From: Bondarzewia mesenterica
Lineage: Eukaryota > Basidiomycota > Agaricomycetes > Russulales > Bondarzewiaceae
Direction of reading: 5' to 3'
Length of the DNA: 63,399 bases
Assembly: GCA_004802705.1 (NCBI GenBank)
Contig: SGPL01000139.1
Location: 1-63,399 of the forward strand
Shown: positions 23,701-32,639 of the stretch, piece after piece
Layout: every line of letters begins with the position of its first letter
Position numbering within the stretch: the first letter of the stretch is position 1
The notes under the pieces: generated by a model
Told to the model about the DNA's origin: nothing
Databases searched by the model: none
The model's input: the letters and a program-made list of their open reading frames with translations, nothing else
Translations under genes and position numbers: made by a program

Positions 23701-23717
23701 ATCTTGCAAGAAATCAA
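20716..23717 (-). pseudogene. degraded SPT5-like transcription elongation factor copy (NGN/KOW similarity)
   Basis: SPT5 binds RNA polymerase II and controls elongation. Reading leftwards from 23,709: an acidic N-terminal piece; LLWSVKVK, where SPT5 has LWRV+VK before the NGN domain; a donor at about 23,487; GLVYIEALSSLDVQNVVSSH; IQLIPIEEHLQVYML; and ATGQWVHIY, followed by a TGA and GPYAKDLALVQEVD. The last matches the first KOW box (WVR-KRG-YKGDLAQV). Then PRLFNPNEI. Further left are KOW-like segments RLGDHVKVWHEDQTGIMFIV and RRGDLIKVWSSGEIRMVTDV. The part left of about 21,900 is weakly supported. Internal stops show it is not functional as one protein. Poly-G and (GAT)n tracts lie at 20,731 and 21,191. 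Homology should be confirmed by profile search. Confidence 0.7.
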
Positions 23718-24195
23718 CTGTGGAAGAATTCAGCTCTGCATGAGTGGATGGGATACTTCAATTAGATGACGAGGGATGCATCAAAGTCGCCATCTTCCTC
23801 CTCGCTATCTTCATCACGTGAGTCCTCCTCAGCTTCAAGATCAAGAAATGGATTCTATTGCGAAATCAACACCAACTAGTTCATCATTATTGTTTTTATG
23901 GGGCGTACTTACTGCTTTGCAGGCTTGCTTTTTACATGACATGGCACAGCTGTTCAAGCCTTCACGAATTTTGGTTGTCTTTTTCAAGCTTTATTTCTTA
24001 AGTGCTACTTATGGCTATATATTGTATTTCACAATGAGCAAAATGTGACATAGTTGCAGACAAAGACAAAGACAGCAGCAGCCCCACTAAGTCGCGCTGT
24101 AGATTTGCTGAAGGTGAAAAAAGGAAACAATGCAAGTTGTGACCCACATATTTATACCGCAAATTTTAGTAACCATCTGCACGTCAGCCTCAGCT

Positions 24196-24375
24196 AACAC
24201 AATGAGGCTAATGTGTAGATAATGACTAAAATCATCGTGTCTGGCTGAGTCTGACATGTGGGTGATGATGAAAATCAGCCTATAAGTAGATTCGCAGTCT
24301 CAACTGCACACCTTTCCCTTCTCTCCCCTCCTTCCTCATCATGGACCTTTTGTCGTCTACTAGCATCGTCCTCCT
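24196..24375 (+). repeat. promoter-like repeat module, copy A (TATA at about 24,281)
   Basis: This about 180-bp stretch is related to 29,698-29,880. Each copy contains two imperfect 28-bp direct repeats of the form GGCT[AG]A[CT]GTGTAGAT-ATGA followed by AAATCA. A TATA-like CCTATAA-TA comes next, then a pyrimidine-rich leader and TCATCATG. The layout resembles the 5' end of a transposable element or its promoter. No open reading frame of note follows copy A. Confidence 0.5.
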
Positions 24376-24920
24376 CGTCCTCCACCTTTTTCTCCTCACT
24401 ACCTAAATAATATTAATAGTTTTGTTGTCGAACAGTACCCCAACAATCGATCTGATCATAGAACAGGCTTTTCAGGATGACTCGCATCGACGACCTCTCA
24501 CTACGATGACTACACAGGAGCGGTCCCTTGTGGGATTAGCATGGTTGGCACTGTCCCCTAGTAAACTAGTCGAATAAATTGTTATGCGAGTCAGATGATT
24601 GAGAAAAAGCAATTCCTTTAAAGGCACATGTCAGCATATTGTTGTNGTAGTAATCAGTTCNAACNGATCCAAGTAAGAGAAGGAATAANGTAAACTGAAT
24701 AGAAATAGATATGTACAAGTTCATCTACATGAGATCATGGCCTANGAAGACCTCAAGGAGTATGNGAGTGTGGNGGCNGTNAAGGTAGCGGGCAACTTCA
24801 ACAGCAGGCATNAATACTACATTTGAGGNGACCTATGCCCTCGCGATGAANAATGCNAATAGTGCGATGAATAGAAAGAGTGGATCTGAACAGGCCATTC
24901 TCANGTGTGGAAGGGATNTC

Positions 24921-25565
24921 AANAGCAGATTGGTAGAGTTGAGGAAGAAGCTTGTCAGTGTGCATGAGATAGGAGTGATGGAGCATTATTGCAGTACAAA
25001 GTCTGTGCATGCCAGTTTATGCATNGNTGCACTCACCACTGATAGATTNAGTGCTTATAGGTACATATTTTAATATNGAAGGTGAATCCTTTGCGAACNT
25101 CTTCGAACCATAGGCCAGATGGCATTTTTCAGGGTGCNAAGGCCTNCNTTATATNAGGATGCATCATCTATCAATTGGCATCTGAATAGTGATGACGATG
25201 GAGGCCTGGGCTTTTTGATAGGGTCTGTATGATACCNGTCATCAANAGTGGATTGGTGGAGTTGAGNAAGAAGCTTNTCAGTGTGCATGAGATAGGAGTG
25301 ATGAAGCATTATTGCGGTATGAAGTCTGTGNNTGGCAGTTTANGCATGGGTGCACTCANGACACTGATAGATTCNATGCTTACAGGTATGTATTTTAATA
25401 TNNAAGGTGAATCCTTCACAAACATCTTCNAACCACAAGCCAGATGGCATTTTTTCCAGNGTGTAAAGGCCTGCATCATATCGGGATGCATCATCCATCG
25501 ACTNGCATCCAAATATTGATGAGGATNGATATTNGGATCTGTATAGTGCGGGTCATTTTTCTCAN
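24921..25565. repeat. tandem duplication of about 322 bp
   Basis: The sequence around 24,930-25,240 recurs at 25,250-25,565. Shared landmarks are GAGTTGAG-AAGAAGCTT, GTGTGCATGAGATAGGAGTG, the CATTATTGC block, GGTGAATCCTT, and the CAGATGGCATTTTT end. The second landmark is offset by 322 bases. Copies differ by scattered substitutions and many bases are ambiguous. The DNA has a long broken frame on each strand, and I cannot tell which, if either, was coding. Confidence 0.75.
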
Positions 25566-25799
25566 CNGCCATCTGCAGTGTATATGTATCCCNGAGTCAA
25601 ACTTCTCTGAGTCAACCACTTTCTATTNCTTCCTNCTTGAACCCACTTACATNGATCTTTNAGGCTTNAGTAACTCAGAGATTCGTANGATGGAAATTGA
25701 ACTCATGCAGTGGTACCTNGGATGGCAAGAAGGCCCCNCGCAAGGTACATTTTGCATTCTGCATCNNCTCNANACTAAGTTCGACACCAGGCTCGATGC

Positions 25800-27260
25800 N
25801 CACCATGCTTGACATCNTAGACTTGCACTTGTTTGCAAATTGGGAGCTNTTTTGGGTGAGTCNCCTTTGCTGTTGACCTTTTGCNACTGACTTTTTNATT
25901 CCTTTGCAGNGCNNACTGTTCTCAATCTGTATGCACCCACTGAGCATCTGTCCATGGTGGATATGTTAGCCATGGATTCACAATTGAGTTTAAACTTGTN
26001 GNGNATGCCACAAGCTGCTCCGTCCCTGTNATCNATTCAGATTATAACCTNTGAACNCAANNTGGCCAAATACAAGGACCTTCCAGCCATTAAGGTNAAT
26101 TTTCCAAAGTGGCACNACCTGCTTCATGANAGCAGAGATATTCTTTGTGCTGAGGTATANGCTGACANGNCCNTGCCACGTGTCATCGATGTNGATGACA
26201 CTTGGGCCGAAGGGGCNAGNGTNGATTACTGGGGTAATGAGGTGCTGAGNGAGGTGTTCNGGATGCATATGNATTGGGCCNCTNGGCAACNGAANGGGCA
26301 GNCACTGATGCCAGAGGCTGGTGNNTGAGACAAGCNTACCCACCATTCATNGCTTATTCTTTTNTAGTTCTGCACTTGNAAATTCCTCATCTCNATCACA
26401 TAGTGAGTTCCTCGGTGTTCACNGCAGATTTTGTCATCNTTANAAAGGCTAACACTGTTTTAGGTCGGTGATATCCTCNCCATCAAGAGGAGAAGNGCCA
26501 AGTCNGATGCNATAGCTTATATTGACCCCCCGTACAATCNCGANGCAGGAAAGGCATTGGATCTAGGGTATAGGCTATGGCAGTNGGTCCCAANGAGTGC
26601 CGCTACNNCAGCTTTNNAANATGCTACAGTGCAGCNGCNGCCTCCCATGNGGCCGACCAATGCANAAGAAGCTGCCTCCAGAGCGAGGCTGCTTCTNGAC
26701 AAAAACAGNTTTCTGCACTNGNGTGCNATGGATTNNGAGGTAAGTTCNCNTTGTCCACCCTTNCCCTCCAANGTACTGACAGATACAATCTAGGGAAACN
26801 TAATTCANGATTTNTCGAATCNAGTACTANCAGAATTAGTGTTTNNAACATGGTACNAGGGTGTAGAGCACCATGCAGCAGGGCACCATTCCACNGCCCG
26901 TGGCATGCNGAAACTNTACAAACAGCACTACCNTNACACCAAGATTCCATTTTTCATGACACNACNACCCATACNTTNCATTGCTATGGTGGCGGCNGCN
27001 GTGAGTTTTGTATATTCANGAACTGAATTNATTTTTTTNNTTTTTTTTNGCAGGNGAATTATGTCCTTNTGAACCNCGNGGAGCACGAGNAAATCGCGAA
27101 AAANAAGAAGGCNAAAAATGGNAAGAAGGCGGTCATAAAGTTCTCNCGTGATCCCTTCNGCGGCTTCTGCANNGACATCGTGGAGGCCATNTCAGCATTG
27201 AAAGGGGTAGCTTTGGACCGTTTCTCGGCTTTNTGGGATGGTTTTNTTGAGAGGTAAGGG
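25800..27260 (+). pseudogene. unidentified degraded gene-like sequence
   Basis: Plus-strand coding-like blocks, interrupted by stops and ambiguous bases, follow each other with intron-like gaps. They include MVDMLAMDSQLSLNL; MAKYKDLPAIK followed by NFPKWH; RVID-DDTWAEG with DYWGNEVL (about 26,180-26,250); DAIAYIDPPYN followed by AGKALDLGYRLWQ (about 26,505-26,580); AASRARLL; and KKAKNGKKAVIKFSRDPF plus ALKGVALDRFSA (27,105-27,235). The order and spacing suggest one multi-exon source gene, but I do not recognise the family. Ambiguous bases make frame integrity impossible to judge. Confidence 0.35.
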
Positions 27261-28834
27261 TTCGTTCTCAGTGCATCAGCTTATTGACATCTTATTGCTN
27301 GTCCATCAGGCATGTGTTGAATAGGTGGCNGAGTGACCCTGCTNGANAATAAAATGGATACAAAAAAAAACAAAAAAAAAAGGTGGCTGAGCAGCATCTG
27401 GCCCTTTATTTTGTTTGTNTGTAGTACTTGTCGCAATCTGTAGTANCTGTCAATTTCATAGTTTGTTTGATTGTGATGAGAGCAGAGTTGTTGTTTTCTN
27501 CATGTGCATCTAAGACTCCAAGAAAACNACACGCAAGTGGGTAACTGAGTCATCATTGTGGATCATGGTACATGATATATAGTGCNCTGAGTCCTGACAG
27601 ACTCGACTATTTATTCTCTGTCTTCGTCAAGTNTTCATTCAACTCATTCTTGGCTTTATGGCATCTCCAGCAANNATAGTTATTGAAACTGCCTCTCCTG
27701 TTGAGCCCATTGCACCCACCACAACTGAACCAGTATTGTTGTCTTTCCNGGCCATCCTCTGCAATCCTGCTCTCACTCATCATTTTGCCCACTTCCACAA
27801 AGAACTTGAACTATGAACCTCAGCANNCGCAAAGAAAGTATCGAAGCATGAGGACAAGNAGGGCAACTACATCTTGCCACTNGGATGAGACTGAACACAT
27901 TGACCCATCCTGACACCAATGCACATCATGTCTTCACCTTTCTTTTATTTATTTATTTNATTCTGCCAACCTGCTTCCTGTGGCTCTTCAANTACCTAAC
28001 ATGTTTGAAGGANNCCTGAAAACCACGCNAGAGGTATGTGNGGCAGCCAGTAGTTAAANGGNGCATAGCANCGAAGCTCTAAGGCATACTATGTGNTAGT
28101 CAAACNCTAAAATTTGGNCNNTATCTATATAGTTTTTGTCCGTATGTTAGCCTCCTTNAAGGAGGACCTATNTTNCAANTCCGTATGTCTTGAGGTCTCN
28201 TTGAGGACCCCTTCTGGGAGTCACCTTGNTATGAAAATTATCATTTTGACTGACANTATTTGACATGCTCAGGCCTTGCCATTCGACCCCAATTATCACN
28301 TTCGAGAACTTCTACTCCTGTCTCTAATACACGGAACAGAATCATCGACATTTGGCCAGGAATGGATAGNAAAAGGANTGGTTTCTGGCCTTCTGAGCTA
28401 CTGGCCTACATCAATTTTAAATTTGTCAAATGCTATNGTGCGGTTCATTTTATTAGCTGTGTCTAGGGCATTTGTGATTTATTGGAATTTTACAATGTAT
28501 GTTCCAAATNTCGGTAGTCAGACGGCCCAATCGACAGTCTGATCTGATATCTGTATGTAAGGTGGTGCCACAGGCCCANCNNAAATGTTGGTAGTNGACC
28601 CTCTGGCCCGCACATACCTCTGGCATGGCTTTCAAGGGTCCTATGTTGGGTGTGTTGAGTGACTTTAATCATGGGAGACTCGAGTTTCAGATGAATGCAG
28701 ACGTGAAATTTATCATTCCGGGAAATTTTAGTATCAGAAAAAAGAAAGGGTAAGCCCAGGATGTGAGTAATGATGGTGATGCAATTGCACAAAAGAAATA
28801 TGCCAAAGTTTGGGATATAGAAAGCAAACAACAC
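27261..28834. other. unassigned repeat-like DNA
   Basis: Many ambiguous bases. A minus-strand piece at 27,610-27,790 has a cysteine pattern reading SCGGCNGLNRRGSFNNY, then CWRCHKAKNEL. This C-x2-C...C-x2-C spacing is zinc-ribbon-like, but the context is broken. A plus-strand hydrophobic piece lies at 28,276-28,500. No gene is supported. Confidence 0.35.
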
Positions 28835-29443
28835 TCAAGATGACTCTTCGCCTTCATCGAGTTTGGTGATGCTCTTCGTACTCGACTCAGATTCAGGCAG
28901 CATTATAATCGACAGTCCTCTCCTATGTATCACAGCATGAATCATGCCAAGACTCATGATCACCTGTGTATAATCTGCATTTGCCTTCTTCAACTCCTCC
29001 TCCCACAGCTCGGTTTGGATGAGCATGTGTTTGAGCACCACCTGTGCGCGGTGCTTTTGATGAATCTGTTCCTTCCAAATCTTATGAACCACAGTGAGTA
29101 GCCTCAAAGCATCTTCAGGCATCTCTGGAAAATTGGGTAACTTCAGCAAAGCATCCAGACAGGAAATCTGTAATTTAAAAATTAGTTCAGCAAGTGCATG
29201 AGACACCAAAAACAAGAAAAAATTCACCCCTATTCTGTTGGGATTGAATGGCACGCCGTTAATAGTGATGACATTGCCCAAGAGGGCAGAAAGATTCTCA
29301 AATGATCTCAGCAGAGGATAGGGAGGCTTCTGCACCTCTAGAGATATCACGACAAGAGCTGCAAGATAAGGGGATAGTAGAGAAGCTAGGGGAGGAGGGT
29401 GACAAGGAGAAGGAGGAGGAGGAAGAGAAACATTGCATTGCAT
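28835..29443 (-). CDS. hypothetical protein, longest clean frame of the repeat island
   Basis: Function not recognised. ATG 29443 opens 202 codons without a stop. After a proline/leucine-rich, possibly secreted or membrane-proximal start (PPPPSPCHPPPLASLL) come a helical segment (LLRSFENLSALLGNVI), HALAELIFKLQISCLDALLK, and a long charged helix (EDALRLLTVVHKIWKEQIHQ, ELWEEELKKANADYTQVIM). The tail is acidic and serine-rich and ends DEGEESS. The helical half resembles a coiled-coil protein. It is unusual here in having no ambiguous base and no break. It may be a transposon passenger or a young copy of a repeat-family gene. The promoter-like module at 29.7-29.9 kb lies just upstream but points the other way. 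Confidence 0.4.
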   Translation of the reverse strand: MQCNVSLPPPPSPCHPPPLASLLSPYLAALVVISLEVQKPPYPLLRSFENLSALLGNVITINGVPFNPNRIGVNFFLFLVSHALAELIFKLQISCLDALLKLPNFPEMPEDALRLLTVVHKIWKEQIHQKHRAQVVLKHMLIQTELWEEELKKANADYTQVIMSLGMIHAVIHRRGLSIIMLPESESSTKSITKLDEGEESS

Positions 29444-29697
29444 AGTGGAGGGAGCCTCAGGATGTGAATCAGTTGGAGGGTTGGCAGCCTTGTGGTTGGG
29501 GCCGATCAGAAGGTGAGTCAAAAGTCAGGAAAATGATGTGGCTTGTCCCTCACAGACGAAGAACAGGAGAAGGGAGATAATTTCGAGCACAACATATAGT
29601 TGAGAGCAAGTTGGATATATACAATGTCCTAGTAGGGGCTGAGATTGCAGACCTTTATAGTGTGGATTAAACTGTACTTTCCCACCAAGAAACATGA

Positions 29698-29880
29698 CAT
29701 GGTCAAATACAGCTATGCAGCTGATGTGTAGATGATGACTGAAATCAATATTTTTGCTGAGGCTGACGTGTAAGTGATGATAAAAATTAGGCCTATAAAT
29801 ATGCTCCTCCTGCCAACAGCATGCTTTTTCCTTCTTTCCTACTCATCATGCTGCCTTTGGTCACCTTTTAGCATGTCCCT
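29698..29880 (+). repeat. promoter-like repeat module, copy B (TATA at about 29,793)
   Basis: Second copy of the module at 24,196-24,375. It has the paired 28-bp direct repeats (GCTGATGTGTAGATGATGAC and GCTGACGTGTAAGTGATGAT), then GCCTATAAATATG. A pyrimidine-rich leader and CTCATCATG follow. No good open frame follows on the plus strand within the next few hundred bases. Confidence 0.5.
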
Positions 29881-30044
29881 CGTCCTCATCTTTCCCTCCT
29901 TGAGACCTGTCCTAACCCTAGATTACACAAAGTAGAACTAAATACAAATAAATATGTAAAGAGATGTCATCTCACTCCTGAAGAATAATACATGAGATGG
30001 GGAAGAATGGTTCTCAAAATGCATGTGTGCATGCTCAGTCAGAA

Positions 30045-30520
30045 TAGAAGTGATGAAGCGTATCATGATATGAAGTCCATGCATGGCCAGTTTAGTGATG
30101 AAGCGTATCATGATATTATGATTCCCGATTAGGGAAATTGTTACTTGGGCGTGAGCCATGGGCCATTTTTTNGACCTCAGAATTCGGGACTCTAGTCGAC
30201 TACAATTGACTACAGTTCATGACTAGGGCTATTACAAATGGTAAGATTCTGCGACTAACCTGGCTTCATTCTGTTTGTTACGATTCCCGATTAGGGAATC
30301 GTTATTTGTAGCGGTATCATGGGCCATTTTGACCTCCCCCCCCCAAAATCGTTGCACTAGTCGACTACAAATGGTCATTAGAGTTGCAACTAGTTTCGTT
30401 ACAAACTAGTAAGAAACTGACGACTATGCTCACTTCATTTTCTCTGTAGGGTATCTTCATCGGTTAACCGGTAACCTATTTTACCGGTAAGCTATCTAGT
30501 CTTCGCATTCTAGTCGAACT
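30045..30520. repeat. cluster of short palindromic and direct repeats
   Basis: GTGATGAAGCGTATCATGATAT occurs twice about 48 bp apart (about 30,049 and 30,097; motif quoted for recognition). A hairpin-capable unit CGATTCCC-GATTA-GGGAATCG occurs whole at about 30,281 and in a decayed form at about 30,120. Each copy is followed by a shared ATGGGCCATTTT block. CTAGTCGACTACAA occurs at about 30,192 and 30,357. A further palindromic patch with GGTTAACCGGTAACC and TTACCGGTAA lies near 30,460-30,490. I take these as parts of non-autonomous elements. Confidence 0.55.
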
Positions 30521-30779
30521 ACATTGTGACCCGTCTCTACTAAACTCAAGTCTCTCAAATCTTTCAACCTGCTCAAAACTCTCATCATCCCGGTGCGCCC
30601 ATGTGCAGCACTCAACACGGAGCTGACAGCTGGAAGGGTACGAATGAGTGAAAACAAGGAAATTCAAAGTAAGTGTATACATTTTGTCTGCATACTAACA
30701 ACGTTGCACAAGCATCATGCACACCCTCCAGCTCGCTGTTCTAACACAGCGGGCACTCGTTCTCCCCCCATACATATCC

Positions 30780-31125
30780 AACCCAATTGTTTCGTCACGA
30801 TGTCAGTTCGTGCTCATCCGCCCCATCCTTCACCTTGTCATTTTGGCATGATGGGGCTTCGCGCTCGCCCAGCGCGTTTCCAGCCCCCTTGTTTTGAGAT
30901 GGCGGGGCGCTCATCCAGCATGCCCCAAGCCCTGTCATTTTGATACAATGTGGGTTCGTGCTCACCCACCCCATCCTCAGTTCCATCATTTCGGCACAGT
31001 GGTTTGCTGAGCACGTTCCCAATCCTGCCATTTCGACAGAGCGAGGCTTAACGCTTGCCCATCTGTCTCGTCGTTTCATCATTTTGACGTGACGGGGGTT
31101 CATTCTCGCCCACCCCATCTTCACC
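30780..31125. repeat. degenerate minisatellite, about 55-60 bp units
   Basis: About six imperfect units of the form 'CATTTTG-CA-GATGGGG-TTCGTGCTCGCCCACCCCATC-TCACCCC' run head to tail. Landmarks recur at about 30,840, 30,895, 30,940, 30,995 and 31,080: a T-rich CATTTYG, a GGGG tract, then GCTCGCCCA or GCTCATCC. In the minus frame this gives an internally repetitive peptide, which I regard as incidental. One or more further units occur at 34,797-34,850, next to the assembly gap. Confidence 0.65.
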
Positions 31126-31445
31126 CCCTTGGTGTCCCGTGCAAGCCAATCTAAGTCTCGACTAGGGGCGACAGAAGGCAGTTTGTACAGCCCCCGAGGC
31201 GTTCAGGTCCAGGCGGCGTCTTCGTCTTCCAATCCTGCGCTCTCTCTACATAGCGTGAATGATGCGTTCGCTTCTCTTTTAGACACCTTTGTTGGTAAGT
31301 ACCAAAATTGCACATCGAATGGAGACCTGGGGGCACTTGGTTGTCGGCACGGTTTCCTCAGGCTATGAACTACAATTATCGGAACGTTCATCTCCTTCGT
31401 GGCCCATGCCTGTATGTCCCGCTTCTTCCTCAACTCCTTCCAGCG

Positions 31446-31733
31446 CTATACCCGCTCGACGTGCTGCTCCATCGTGTCCTTCTCATCAACGTCTATAAAA
31501 TCCTCGTGATCGTCGAGAATGTCAATGAGCATCGGAGAGTGGAACCTCGGGCTGAGCACAATGGCAGGATCGACAGTCGGAAGGGGATGGACGGTAGGAA
31601 CTTTCACGGTGGGAGGGGCAGTCACGTTCACATGGATCTGCTGGCGGGCTTCGCGGAGAAGCATCATTTGTTTCCACTGTTCCACTCGAGCAACGCGCTC
31701 CTCCGGCATGTCTGTCTCGTCCACGTCCAAGCT
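31446..31733 (-). pseudogene. unidentified acidic coding fragment joined to the Ish1-like copy
   Basis: A minus-strand frame reads MPEERVARVEQWKQMMLLRE, ARQQIHVNV, then a proline/valine linker, then MLIDILDDHEDFIDVDEKDT. It abuts the Ish1-like copy in a different frame at about 31,733, where the Ish1 text ends (RKVTSEL). The sharp change of frame and of protein character suggests a breakpoint between two captured pieces. The family of this fragment is unknown. Confidence 0.35.
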
Positions 31734-32610
31734 CTGAAGTCACCTTCCTTGCCTTGCCCGTCGCCTCGGCACTCGCCGATTCTGCACTCCCCTTGACATG
31801 CTGAATCTTCTCAGCTGCCCACTCCTTGTTCTCTGCCGTGCATTCNATCGCACGCTCACCCAAACCTGTCAAAATATCGAGGACGGCGTGCAATTTTTCT
31901 TCCGCNATTTCAATGCCCNAGTTTAGCAGATCACAGATGCGCTGGAAGAAGGCTTCNGAGCGGGTGCTTGCTTGGGTGTATCNGATGCGTGCTTNCTCTA
32001 CACGTCATGAGTTTGTTGGTAAGACCCNGGAAAANCGGTGAAGTTAGGGTACGCACGCAGAAGACCGGGANGGGATGTGAGGAGAGCCTCTTCAGATAGA
32101 CCNTGCTCGCNCGAGAAAGCANNGAGACNGGCGTCAGGCCAGGCCAGGTAAGCCGCCGACCTACTTATCTGTTGTTGATCCCAGTCACAAGCTCCTTGCG
32201 GGTCATTTTGTCTGCCTTTTCANNAGCTTTGACGTGGTTATTCTCGACGAGCCATTCNCGTATGTCACAGTCGCANNAAGCGCCCCAGATGGTGTCTTCT
32301 GCATGGGCATAGTTGTCCCTNCNTCGGCGCATGAGCCAAATTTGCTGATATGTATAGCAGACTGACACTCACGCTACAAGTTTCTCCAACTTGTCGCGAT
32401 TGATCTGCGCTTCGCTTTTAACAATTCCATGTTCGACGAGCCACTGCTTCAATTGAAAGTCGGTCCATGTGTTCCAAACCTCCTGCGTGAAGTTGTAATA
32501 ATATTGCCGCATGCGCTTGATTAAGGTGTCTCGCGGAGGCACAGCTGATATATACNGGTAGATTTAGTGTTCAACCAGCCAATCATGCTGCAGCATCGAC
32601 AAGGTCAGTG
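31733..32610 (-). pseudogene. Ish1-domain (stress-response nuclear-envelope type) protein fragment
   Basis: Ish1 domains are about 30-residue repeats found in fission-yeast Ish1 and Msc1-like proteins. Reading leftwards: HDWLVEH; VWNTWTDFQLKQWLVEHGIV; INRDKLEKLVA; a GTGAGT donor; an exon with NYAHAEDTIWGA and EWLVENNHVKA plus ADKMTRKELVTGINN; then YLAWPDARL and GLSEEALLTS-PGLL; then the C-terminal helix EEKLHAVLDILTGLGERA and ENKEWAAEKIQHVKGSAESA. At least four consecutive repeats with intact introns are visible. The N-terminus is missing, a stop follows the first repeat (about 32,570), and the other end is fused to unrelated sequence. A degraded partial copy is most likely, although ambiguous bases prevent certainty. 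Confidence 0.75.
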
Positions 32611-32639
32611 ATCGTGACGATGTCAAATTAATCAATGCA

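Noticed and set aside
27610..27790. Cysteine-rich minus-strand piece resembling a zinc ribbon
   Set aside because: Only four cysteines in broken context with ambiguous bases; too little to call a domain.
30795..31124. Minus-strand internally repetitive 109-codon frame
   Set aside because: It is the translation of the minisatellite, with no conserved start or context.
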